Source: Tubiluchus corallicola | Taxonomy: Eukaryota > Priapulida > Priapulimorpha > Priapulimorphida > Tubiluchidae | Reading direction: 5' to 3' | Assembly (NCBI GenBank): GCA_030141605.1 | Contig: JAQGDQ010000476.1 | Span: 1 to 64,000, forward strand | Length of the DNA: 64,000 bases | In this document: piece by piece, positions 43,384 to 56,100 of the stretch | How the letters are laid out: each line of letters opens with the position of its first letter | How positions within the stretch are numbered: the first letter of the stretch is position 1 | Translations under genes and position numbers: made by a program | Notes under the pieces: model-generated | What the model was told of the DNA's origin: nothing | What the model saw: the letters and a program-made list of their open reading frames with translations, nothing else | Database searches by the model: none

Positions 43384-44685
43384 TGTTAAACAATACTTTA
43401 TACATAAGTTTATAAGTAAATAACTTTGATGACGAAACGTACTAATACTGTCAGTTATTTAAGCTTATTAAAGTTCAATAGCACCGCAAGCATTCACCGT
43501 AAAAACTTGAAGAAAAACAACCAATTAAAGCAACACGATCGCTAAATGTATTTTTATATTTATCGACAGGAATCAAGCTTAAATCATGACCGCCGTGTGA
43601 ACTTACCTCGATTAATTACAGACTATGTACTTCGTAGCTGTTTACTAGTTCGCATTCAATATAACCACACGCCTAGGCTTATAAAAATTACAGTTTTCAT
43701 AGAACCTATTTCCTTCTGCGGCTACATACTAAACGCCGCACATCACCACACTAACACATTATACCAATTGTAAAAAATTTGTTATAGCACTTATTAAACT
43801 GGTCGCAGTCGTCCTTGATATGGCTATGTAATGAAATACGCATCAACCTTGCACAAGCTTGCGAGATCCGCGTTCACTGCTGATTGGCCAGTGTGGAAGG
43901 TGTGTCAGCAACACGCCTCACGTTATTTACCAAAGGCGCTCCGTGCCTGAAAGCTCCCGCAAAACTTGACAGAAGAGGCTACATCTTATTTTATCAGCAG
44001 TCACACGTTCTGGTTCAATTTGTCGAAAATTCCTATCCGACTGAAATAATAAATACGCGATATTGTTGTTACAGTATTATAAAAACTCGAAATTTCTCTA
44101 AAACATTTCAGCGTATTATAAACAATCTAGTAACTCGAGTTGAATTGTTGACGTCACGTGCTGTACTTGAACTTCTACTGCACTCTGCAGCTACCCAGAC
44201 AGCGCTGCTCGCAAGCGGAATCATAAAACCAGGTCATATATTTGGAACGGTTCCAGAACGTAGAATAACGGCACTGTCCTCGGGCTAAGGAGAGGTCAAT
44301 TGTTATACTGTTTACTACACTGTACTGATCGTATTGGATTATTTAGGGTTTATTGCTCAAGTGCGTGTTTCAATCATAGAACCAAATCACAATTACTGAA
44401 TAATTTTATTACGCCTAATTTTTGTTTTCTTGTTTTCACCGTTACAGCGAACAACCGTTACTTCAAATACCGTCGTGTAGTAAAGATGTTAAACGCAGAG
44501 GTGTCTCAGTCATGTTCAGACGTACATGCGATGATAACCTGCGCCGCTGCTAGATAACCTTAAGTGATTATTAAAACAGTACATTGCATTATTTCGTTTG
44601 GCCAATTATAGCCCATTGGTGTGAGAATGCACCTCTATGATGGCTCTATCCCATTTAAGCATTACCAAAAATATGATAACACCTG
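43384..44685. other. Possible upstream region of the Ig-like gene; no exon seen
   Basis: Open frames at 43546-43773, 43884-44288 and 44300-44557 have no family signal or convincing splice sites. Confidence 0.4.
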
Positions 44686-44850
44686 GGCCGGGATTCAATA
44701 AAATTGCTTAAAAACGTTCGTAAGAATTTTCGTACGCAAAATAATATTAATTTTAATGACTTCGTATGAACTGTCGTAAGTTGGATTTGCGAAAACTTCG
44801 TTCGAAGTTCTTATCTATTTTGTTCCTACAAAGTAATTGAACCCCTGGCC
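44686..44850. mobile_element. Short MITE with GGCC(A)GGG.TTCAAT termini
   Basis: GGCCGGGATTCAAT at the left end and ATTGAACCCCTGGCC at the right end are inverted copies with one indel and one substitution. The 165-bp interior has TTCGTAAGAA-like blocks that recur inverted at 45690-45765, which ends in an ATCCAGCCCC block. No open frame. Confidence 0.6.
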
Positions 44851-45284
44851 ATAATCTCCTTAGCTACGTACTGGACGTGTTTGTTAACTTCAGCAACACT
44901 TGCTGCGCAAATTGTGTAAAATCAGGTAGTACCATTCTCTCTCAACCATTTGGTAGCCTACATTAGTTTAGAATACGTTATTAAGTGTTTTTCTTTCTTG
45001 TTGAATCATTATGTTTGTTAAATTGCTTTAAGTGGCTAGTGAAACTAACAGCAGAAAAAACAAGAGAAAAATATGTATTAATAAATAAATAGACGGGAAG
45101 GTAAGGTAGGTATGTGAGAAAGGCGGATGGTTAGTTGATCGGTTGGTCAGCCATTCGGTAGATAGAGAGGTAAAGTAGGTAGGTAGTACTACCGTAGTAG
45201 ACAGGAACATTGATAGACAAGCATACTGATAAATACACAGGCAGACAGATAGCTAAAAAGAGGGAAGAAGGCAGTGAGATAGAG

Positions 45285-45395
<111 letters not shown>

Positions 45396-46048
45396 AGAGA
45401 GAGTAGAAAGAGAAAGGAAGAGTGGAAGAGATACAAGCCAAATGGTGTGCTGTAAGGACTATAATTCGCATATCGTTTTCATTTGAAACTTCTAATTCTG
45501 ATCTATTGCGAAAAATACGTTCTGTATGTATCAAATTTTTTATCAGCCTTTTCCTCTTTCACGAAACCACAAGCAATAGCCATTTAATTTTAATTAATCT
45601 GTGCACAACTTGCAAAATTATACTTACGCAAGTTCTAATCCTTGCGCAAAGTAACGGGTTCTTTACAGAAAACCTTCCGTGCGTAGACCTAAGAACGTTT
45701 GTGCATATGAATTTACGAAGAAAATCGATCGTTCGTAAGAACTTTAAATAAATCCAGCCCCTTGCTATATATTTTCATTTTACCAGCTTAACTCCTTCAT
45801 AATTATTTAAATACTAGGGGTGAGTATCGAACGTTTCTAAATTCGATCGATTCGAAGGATTTTTTAAATTTCAAATTCGATTCGAGCCTACAATTATAAA
45901 TTCGAATGATTCAGCTACACAGTATTAAGTTCTTTATCATTAAAGCGTTTGAAACATCGTGCAATCAGCACAATTTAGGTGCGATTTCTGCGCACAGTTA
46001 TTAAACGAATTAATATTAGTGTTTTTATCATCATCATCATCCAATGAA

Positions 46049-46480
46049 TCATACGTCCAGGGACATGATTCTGCTCACCTCCCTATCAGTATGCCAGGGC
46101 TCCCTGCTTGCCGCAATGCCCCAAGTGCATTTATTTCTAAGGATCAATGCTGAAGTGTTTAAATATTTCTGTGCAAAATCTAAATATGTTAACATTTGTC
46201 CTCCTGCAGGTTTTTTAGCTGATTCTATGGCTTGTTGACGAGCTATCTTCACTGGAATATCATCAGGTAGTCTAAGCATATGCCCAATCCGTCTTAAACG
46301 GCGTCTTTTTATTTTTCTTGTCCGAGGTTCTTCTTTTATTTTGTCATATAGGTCTTTGTTTGAAATTTTCTTTGGCCATCTGGTACTCAAAACATTTCTG
46401 TAATTTCGCCTTTGAAACGCATCGATTTCAGCTTTATGATTTGCTTTTAATGTCCAGAGTTCAGAGTTATACAGTTTCAA
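46049..46480 (-). mobile_element. RTE-type LINE ORF2 C-terminal relic, copy 1
   Basis: 143 open codons on the minus strand read YNSELWTLKANHKAEIDAFQ, then RWPKKISNKDLYDKIKEEPR and KRRRLRRIGHMLRLPDD. This is the well-known C-terminal block of endonuclease/reverse transcriptase proteins of RTE/craniofacial-development-2-like elements. The N-terminal endonuclease and RT are missing. Confidence 0.88.
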
Positions 46481-46639
46481 CTAAGGCTGAGAATATTCTA
46501 ATTCTGGTTTCCAAAGAAATCTTAATATTCTCAAAAATTTTGTGAGTTTTGAGTAAGATGACAATGCCATTACCTTCCGTCTTGATATGTCGTCACTTGT
46601 TGCTAGCAGACTACCGAGATACTTGCGTCTTTGCATCAT

Positions 46640-46647
46640 TAGTGTTT

Positions 46648-46682
<35 letters not shown>

Positions 46683-47060
46683 ATGAATCGCACGTCCAGT
46701 GACATGATTCTGCTCACCTCCCTATGCCAGGACTCCCTGCTCACCGCAATGCCCAAGTACATTTATTTTTAAAGATCAATGCTGAAGTGTTTAAATATTT
46801 CTGTGCAAAATCTAAATATGTTAACATTTGTCCTCCTGCAGGTTTTTTAGCTGGTTCTATGGCTTGTTGAAGAGCTATCTTCACTGGAATACCATCAGGT
46901 AGTCTAAGCATATGCCCATCTTAAACGGCGTCTTTTTATTTTTCTTGTCCAAGGTTCTTCTTTTATGTTTTCATATAGATCTTTGTTTGAAATTTTCTTT
47001 GGCCATCTAATACCCAAAATGTTTCTGTAATTTCGCCTTTGAAACGCATCGATTTCATTA
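46640..47060 (-). mobile_element. RTE-type LINE relic, copy 2
   Basis: About 420 bp repeat most of copy 1 in the same orientation, including EIDAFQRRNYRN, RWPKKISNKDLYENIKEEPW and KRRRLRW. The frame breaks near 46915. A (CAT)n run at 46645-46680 marks the end. Confidence 0.82.
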
Positions 47061-47264
47061 GTGTTTTTACTGCAGAACAACATCAAGTAACATGCATTAT
47101 CTTTGTGAGGCTGTTTTTTATTAGTGATTCGAAAATTTGTTCCAAAATCTTTCAAATTCAGTTCGATTCAGATTCGAAAATATTGAAATTCTGTTCGGCT
47201 CAAGTTCGAACGTCACATATTCGATTCGAATTACCTTCCTGGTGGCGAAAATACTCACCCCTAG

Positions 47265-48250
47265 GCGTCAGCCAATTACACCCTTGTGCAAAATAATAAG
47301 TGAGCCAATTCATAAAAATGAACGAAAATGCACGTTTTCTCTTATAATTCAAAACACTCATTTTGTCATCATCTCATCATATTATAATCGCTTTCCTAAT
47401 TTTCGGTATAGTTATAATATGACTTCATGATTGTTTATCAGTTTCTCCACTCGTTTCGGCATGGAATCCACCAAATTTTGGCAGTTTCCAGAAATCTGAG
47501 CATCATGGTACTACATCTGGGTGATGGCATTTATCACCTCCTCTGCTTAGTAGTACAGTCGGTTTCCCGCAGGTGTAACTAGACAATCAACCACAAGTTT
47601 TCGACTGGGTTTAAACACAAAGAGTTGCCGGGCCAGTTCTCGTTTTTCAAGAAATTTTTGGCGACTTTCCCCATGGAACATCAAGGAACGTCTCTCGCAT
47701 CCCTGATATCCTTCTTTTTGTCAGAAGCCTAATATAGAATTAGAATTCGCTTAGTTTTAACCTGTTAGTAAAGATATTAGTATAATGTCCAAAAACAATT
47801 GAAGCAAAATACAATATTTACTATGTTAAGGCGAAGGGATGAGCGTAAGTTATCGGGTCAGCCATCCCTGAATATGTACTACTGTGATCGCATCATACCA
47901 GTAACAATATACAAATTAGGCTACTTCATGCCAGAAATAAATGTTTATAACATACATGTCCCAGTTCATGTCTGGAAAATACCATGAGAGTGGAAAGAAA
48001 AAATGCACTAAAATGCAGTTTAATTTTTAAAACGATAGCTTTTTATTTATAGAATTTCTCGTTTAGTGTTCACTTATGGTTTTTGTAATCTTTTTTACTG
48101 ATTAATAGGTGGCAGCAGCAACGAAACGGTAGTCACGTGATATTTACCGCGTCCATTCATACGATTTGAAATTGAAAAATTAAAAGTTTGGTACCATTAT
48201 GTTGCAACAGCTTACTTGAAACCAAAGATTTGCCAATAATTATAATAACT
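47265..48250. other. Gene-free stretch upstream of NUSAP1
   Basis: No exon seen; the NUSAP1 promoter and 5' UTR should lie near the right end. Confidence 0.45.
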
Positions 48251-51200
48251 ATGAAAGAGTATAATCTCGAACAGTTGAAGTACACGGAGCTTCAAAAATT
48301 GGCTAAAAAACGGGGCATTAAAGCCAATTTGAAGGTTTGTTTATTTAACTTTATGTAGGCCCAAGCCAGAGGCTAGTAGTACAAGGAACATATCAAGGTC
48401 TATTGTTTTGTAGCGCATATTATTATCAAAATCACCGAACAATTAGGTATTTCAGAGATACTAAAATGATAAATATCATCAGTATCATGGGTGTTTTTTA
48501 ACGTCCGTGTGCATCACGGTGTGTGAGGAGTAGTACTTCACAGAGAATCAAAACATTAGTCATTACTGATTAATTTTAGCATGAGTGCAAGTTACATTTC
48601 ATGTATTTTTAGTGCTCTCCCTTGCAAGTAACAGTGGTCTTTACATTTCCCACAATGAAAACAATAAGCTAAAATGGTGACATGTCTTGGACATATAGGC
48701 TCATAATCATAATATCAAAACATGGCAAGGTATAGCAGAGTAGTAAAATATTTAATAGTACCAGCTAGGTCATGGTTCAGATCATCAGCTGGTTCCAGAT
48801 TACTTAAAGCTGATCACGTTAGCTATTTTTCCAAATAAACGATTAGATCTGATTTAATTTAAATTTAGTTTTGATATTTTGTTCATGCCTGCGTCTGTGT
48901 GTATGTGTAACTATAACTAACTAACCAAACAAACTGTGTGTATGTGTAACAGGGGTTTTGATAAATTTCAGACTTCAGAACTTATTTCTGCATTGAGTAA
49001 ATGCATTGCAGAAGAAGAAAGCACAAAAACTTTATTTCCTAAAAATGATGCAGAAACGCCTGGTTTGCTTAAAGATGGTACAGGGAAAAAGCCAGGAAAA
49101 GCAACACCGAATTTTGGTGTACTTGTTCTGCAAGAACAAACTTCCTCTCAAGAATCTGTTGAACAAGCTGATGCAAGTGAAAAAATGGGAAAGAAAACTA
49201 GAAAGAAAGCTGTGAGAAAAGGGAAGCGGGCCAAAAATCAGTGCAATAAAACAGTTAACGATCAAACTACATCTGCACTGAATTGGTTGTCCGAGCAAGG
49301 AGATCCCACATGCTTGGCACTTGATAAGGAAGCCATATTGCATACTAAGAAAACTGAACATAGACTTGTTGAAGAGAGCAAGACAGACGTCACGTTTGAA
49401 CGATCATTGAATACTTCAATTTTGAATGCTGATAAGCCGTCGGCAGAGAAGATTACTGATCCAGTGAAAAGCAAAAGCACGGATGACTGCAAAAAAGACC
49501 AAATTAAACTTGAAGTGATAGGGCAGAAAGTGTTGGTTAAGATGGCAAACGAGAATGGAGATGTTACTAAGAAAAATATCCAAAAGGGAAAAGGACGTCA
49601 TGGTCGAAAAATCAAATCCACAAATGAAGGAGAAACTGAAGTAATTACAATATTTAGCAATATTTTTGGTATCCTATTGCTGGATTACATTTTCAGTAAT
49701 ATAACTTTGTTATTCTTGCTAAAGATTGTGTACTGTATAGGAAACAAATTTTTATTTACATAATACACTTGTAAAGTATACAACTCAGGATTACACGTTA
49801 CAGTAATCTGTAAATCACATGATAAATTCAGTCACTAATTATTAAGTTTTACTAGTTTTAGTAACATTTATTGCACACATGGTCATTAATACGTAAATGT
49901 TTGGCTACCAATCTTAAAGCTTTCTAAATGTACTAGTTGTAGGCTACATGAAATATTTGACCTAGAAATGGAATTTTTAGTTTGTTGTTGGATTGAGTTT
50001 GCTTTTTCTCATTTTAGGTCTCTAATGATGATGAAAGGGCCTGTTCATTATCGCAGCAGCACAGCTCTGCATTACACCCTTGTAGAGAATCCAGCTTCAG
50101 CTCAAAATCTGTCAACTCAACAGACACAATTGATTTGTTTCAAAACAAAGAGCATAAACATATGTTTCGGCAACAAAAAAGAAAAATGGCACAAAGGCGT
50201 GTCAGTGCAGCAGAGAAAGCAGCTGCAATGTCTCCCGTATCTGCTGCTCTTGTTCGAGGTGCTTATTTGCAAGAAAATGCAAGTTTCTCAAACAAGTATG
50301 TTACTAATTACTCAATCAGCTTTTTCTCTTATTTTGTATTATTATTTATTTCGTCTTATGCATAAACACGTCAATGGTTGTATAACTTTATTAGTACAAA
50401 AAATATGCAAACTAAAAAGAGCTATCTACTGCTTTTTTATCGTTTAAGCAGAGGAGAATTTGAGGCTTTTGCAAAGACACTGAAGTAAGTAGGCCCAGTC
50501 AGTGAACTTTTGGTATTGACTGCTTGGAATTGGGGAAAAGGTCTGTATTTGTGATGTACTTTAAGGATGAAATGTAGGATTTTATTTGTCATTATGACAA
50601 TAGAATCTGTGGAGAAACTTAAATTAGAATTACGTGTCTATCGCAAATGGACTGATATCAGAATAATAGATGCCACTTCCTTGCAGCTGATGATGAGTTT
50701 ATTTCGTCTTATGCATAAACACGTCAATGGTTGTATAACTTAATTCCATTAGTTTATTCCATTAAGTGTCGATATTAGCGCCGTAACGGTGGTGTGTTCT
50801 TAGTGAAGTGCCTGCTTGTGTAGTTTTTGTAACTTTAGTTACCAATCATTTTCTTAAAGTTCTTAGAAAAATATAATATTATCTAGATATGATGCATATA
50901 TATATAAATTTAACGAAAACAGCAGTACAGGAGCGTGTTCTAACCAAAATTGATGACAAATGAATATAACGCGTAAATTTTTGTGTTGTTTGCTGTGTTT
51001 CATCACGAAACTCAAAATAGCACATTTGGTCATTCAATCATTATCATTTCTATATAGTAGCGGAATTGAATCTGAATTTAAACCAGACACTTTTCTGTCA
51101 AATTTGTTTTCATAAACTTAATAGTGTTTTATGATATCTTTGAAATATAAAATCATAAATTATTAATCATTTATGCTGTGCTTATTTGCAGATCACAGAC

Positions 51201-51396
51201 AGCAGCTTCTTCACCACAAAATTCAACAGTGAAGACTACGTATTTGTCTCCCACTGTTGCTAGCCTCAGTAAGAGAGCCGGACAAAAATCTGCTGCTTTG
51301 TTTTCTCCAGCTTTAAGAAGGAAACGATCTGCATCAGTAGTGGTTTTAGAAAATTCCTTACCTCAGAAGAAGCAAAAGACCATTGCTGAAGTATGA

Positions 51397-51437
<41 letters not shown>

Positions 51438-53122
51438 TCTTCAGATTGTTAATTGCAGTTAAGGATGAATAGGTTGTGTTCTCCCCAGATTGCAGATTTA
51501 TATAGCAGCATTAGAACAGTACACATGTGCAAGATTGTGAAAAACTTGAGCTGTTGGTTCATTCACCCTTTCAGTTACCATGCGTAAGATAATGTTAAGC
51601 TTCTGAGTTCAAGTACACTGAAATTATTGGACCCATCCCAATAATGGAACCCATGTGACCAGTCCTTGTGATTGTTGTCGCAGTTGTAGAACTTTATGAA
51701 CACAATAAAAATCAAACCATAGCTATGGATGCTATTGTGCTCTCTATCTTGTTAAACGTTCTGCATGAATGGGTCTAAGCTACCTATGATGCATGCTTAT
51801 TTGATATTTAATTTAATACAAAGGTGTTGTGTGCCTTAAAATATCCCAATGGTGTGGTTTAATAATTTAAATAGCCACAACAAAGATTGTACTTGTGAAA
51901 TCTTAGCTGAAATGAAATACCTTCATAATAGGTGTACAAGGCTGCAAATTTTTGAGAAGTAGAATTTGTTTCAGTTTTTTAATTCAAGATTCTTTTGACA
52001 TGCCAGAGCTTTTGCAATAACTGTCACTACCATGCAGGAATCATTTTTTAAACTTAATGGCTATTGATCAATTTATATTCGTAGTATGAAATCATTTGCA
52101 AGTGTTTTTTGTCACATTTGTGTCGCTGTGCATTTTTCTCATGCATGTGAGGTGAAACGTCGGCTTTTTTTCAGCAAACAGGAAATGGTAAAAAGGCTGA
52201 GGGTAAAGAATCAAATTCAGGCCATAAAACAAGCCGACGTTCGTCAGAAAGGTTTGTTTGAGGAATATTGTTAATCTCTGTGTAATTTCAAGCTTTGTAT
52301 ATTTAGTGAGGTCCAGAAGGAACTTGTCCGTCTGGTGTCCACAATTAATCTTTCTCTTGTGTTTTTGCGATGAATGATCAGATTGATAGAATCTTTGAAT
52401 GACTTTTCAGTCTCCATCTTAGTTAATTAGTCGAAAGCACCAGACAGAAGGATGGACGCGAATCCTCATTTTAAGAATCCTTTTTAAATGAAGTAAAAAT
52501 TGGTAAGAGGGTGCAGAATAAGAAGGGAAGAGTACTGGACATATAAGGATTTATAACAGAGTCAGTATGTGTGTGAGTGTGACATGTAAATCCACCATAT
52601 TGGAGAGGTATATTGGTATACTGAGGCGCATTTTTTATTTCATATTTTTTTCTGTTTTTTATTCTGGTGTAATAAATAAAACCCGTACACTTCACTTTAC
52701 AATTTTTCTCAGTGATTTAAAATATACAGGTAGTGCTATAGTCCAGTGCACATCATGTCGATTTTTTGCCATCATTTTATATTGTCTTGTTTTATAGAAT
52801 CAGGGCGAAAGTGATTCCTACTGATGCTAATTTGATGGCTGATGCAGAAGCCAAGAAAGAAATTTTGGCTGAGGTGGAGAAGAATATTCAAGAAAAAAGT
52901 AGGTTCACAGTTGTGGTAATGTCCGTATTGATACATTCCGATGTGTAAATTAATAACATTTTGTTTTCTTAAAGTGACGCTGCTAACTTGTTTTTTATAT
53001 ATATTGACAAAACAACTGTGTAGCAGTAGTTTCTCACAGAGAAGTTGAGATGAAGTATGTCACGTTAAACCACTAATTTGAAAAACAGTGAGCTGGTACA
53101 TAGATTTAAATGCCATGCATTA

Positions 53123-53179
<57 letters not shown>

Positions 53180-56100
53180 CCCTCTCTCTCTCTGCATGCG
53201 TAGTATTTAAATCTGTGGCCGTTGCACTCATCATTTAAAACTCCATAGCATTTATTTATAACTCAACTTTAGACAAACTCTTGTACTTTGGTCTTATAAT
53301 GTGTTACTGTACTATACTTTCCAATTCAATCAATGATTTTGTCTTTTCAAATTCGAAAAAGGCTATAACAGTGGTTGCTAATGAAATTAGACAGCGTTAT
53401 TAATATTCCTTTTTCAGAATGCATTTTATATATTCTATTAATAATAACAATTGAATAAAATGGCAGGAAAAATAGCTGAATGGTCACAGTATACACTGAA
53501 CAATGCCAAACATGGTCAGTAACTGCATGTCTGACAGCTGAAAAACTCCAATTTCAACTGTTATATTGTTTCTATTGTCCAAATTATACTTCCATTGAAC
53601 GAGGATATACATGAATATGAACGTGGTTATAGCTTCTTTTGTTATAAAAGAATGGCAATGTTAGTTTGCATGATAATTGGTCAAATCTGATGATTCCGCA
53701 GTTGTCTTCTAGCATCTGCTTTGTATGAGACATTAAACAGCTAGTTTATGAAAACGTATTAAATGCTTCAAATAATAGTATACTGCATATTTAAATGTGT
53801 AGAGCTGCACTTTTGTTTAATAACCTTTTTAATAAGTGACAGTTTGTGTGTTAGCCTTACTGATACCTTCTGTTTTGTTAGGAAAAAATGGAGAACTTCC
53901 TCCGAGTATGGATGTTGCTGCTTCTCATATTCCCAGATTTGTTGCTTTTACTATGGGAAAAAGTACAACACGAAACACGCCAGCAGGTGAGTTTGTTATA
54001 TACTAACAGTTCAACAGTGATAGAATTGAGTTTGTTTTCATTTGAGTTAGAAGTACTAGCTGCAGTCATTTGTAGCAAAACAACAATTTTGTCATGACAT
54101 GCATTTGCGCTTAAGAGAGATGGGCAATATTACCAAAGTGACAATCAATATTTTTCCATCCAGCAATATAAACAATTTCATTATTGAAATAGCAAGTTTC
54201 AATATCTATTACAGGTATATTCAAAACTGTATATACATTATACTAGATATGTACAAGCGTGTATATTTAACAGTCTATTATAGCAGTCTATATCTGAGCA
54301 CCTAAAAAAGTATTTTTAGTCAATTACTTTTTGTAGAGCACTTTCTAATGGTACCATAGTATGCATTAACATGGATATTGAAGGAAAAAACCAACCCTCG
54401 AACAACATTCATTGTAATTTATTACATAATTAAAAATATCGAAATTACAGCACAATATGCGATAATAAAATGCCTTAGTTAAAATGCAAAAGAAATTAAA
54501 TATTTAAATTAAAGATGAACCTCATTGCGCACATATTTGAAAAAAATTATGTAAGCTGCTGGATACTGTGAACGCCATGAAGGTAGTGTGGGAAAATTTC
54601 TTCAGATCACTCAGAAGTTCTGATGTTCTATAGTTGTGATTAACTGTGTCTGTTTAAAATTTTGTCATCAGATCAATTAGCAACAACTTTGAAGTGTTTA
54701 CATAGCTCTAATCCATAGGATTATACCTTAAACTGTGTAAGTACTGTGCATGTACATAATTAATTTCCAGATTTTTGTTGATTTTCAGATAAGTGTGCAA
54801 TTCTGCGAGCATGTAGTAAGTGCCATATGGGTACTTAGTTTATAGAGTTCAGTTTTAGCTTATTAAAATAATTATTCTGTTACTTTTAGGGGTTAATTCC
54901 AGGTTATTATACTACCAACAGTTACTGTTTACATAGTGCACAGCAAGATTCATCAAAAAGCAAAAATTAGTTTTAATAATCTCTAGTTTAATCTTCTTTA
55001 GTTTGGATTGTTCATAATTGATCATTTTTGTTGATTTTCAGATAAGTGTGCAATTCTGCGAGCATGTAGTAAGTGCCATATGGGTACTTAGTTTATAGAG
55101 TTCAGTTTTAGCTTATTAAAATAATTATTCTGTTACTTTTAGGGGTTAATTCCAGGTTATTATACTACCAACAGTTACTGTTTACATGGTGCACAGCAAG
55201 ATTCATTAAAAAGCAAAAATTAGTTTTAATAATCTCTAGTTTAATCTTCTTTAGTTTGGATTGTTCATAATTGATAATTGTAACCGCACGTGCAAAAAAA
55301 ATTGCTCAAGCATCTGGCGGGGTAAGTGTTTATATTGCACAGTAACTGGATGATGCTATTTTTCATTTAAAATGAGTGCGCCCAAACATGAAGTGATTGC
55401 AACTTTAAACTGATTTTAAAAATAATCCTTGGTTTTTATCACAGTTTTATTGCTGAAACTTTCTAAGATTTTCCCCAGATTTTAAAACAAGCTCAATCTC
55501 CCATTAAACGTGGCTTTTCCTTTAATTTATCAACACATTAAGCAGCATTTGCACACAATTGAATATATGGTGTTTATACAAGCATTGTGGCTGTTCTAAT
55601 TAAATTTAAATGCTTAGTTTCATCACCATTTGATTCCTTAAAATTAATTATAAATAAACATCATCTGCAAAGTGCAGATTATTGAATTTGTTTTTGCTAA
55701 TTTTCTAATTTTTTATCAGTAAGACTTGTTTCACAGGTTTGCACATATTCACTAATTACAGTTTACTGTAACTGTAGTTGGTTGAACATCAAGAGTCAAC
55801 GACATGTTAAGCAGACATGTTGGTAAAAACGTGGCACTTCCTTATTCCATAACTGATTCGTGCATCTTTGTGTAGAATTAAAATTTTTGCTACCCCTTTT
55901 TAGGTTCTAAAGATTGGGCAAAGATTCACCAGAAGCAGTTCGACAAAATGGAATCCATTGACGTTTACCTCGCAAAAAAGCGCAAACGCAATGAAGAACT
56001 TACAGCATCTGTGAAACGGGCACAGCAGGTTGCTATGGCAACTAAGCAAGCAATGGATAGACTAACTGAAACTGTTCAGGTGAGGTAATAAGACCCATAC

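Larger units (their letters stand above)
45814..47264. mobile_element. Element with 14-bp perfect CTAGGGGTGAGTAT inverted ends
   Basis: CTAGGGGTGAGTAT at 45814-45827 is exactly inverted at 47251-47264. Both inner flanks are rich in ATTCGATTCGAA-like blocks. The 1.45-kb body contains two RTE-LINE relics (separate entries). No transposase is seen, so a non-autonomous element carrying nested insertions is inferred. Confidence 0.55.

Noticed and set aside
48936-48971. Met at 48936 as start of a separate gene upstream of NUSAP1 exon 2
   Set aside because: The residues before 48972 are intron read-through; exon 1 at 48251 with the SAP motif joins in phase.
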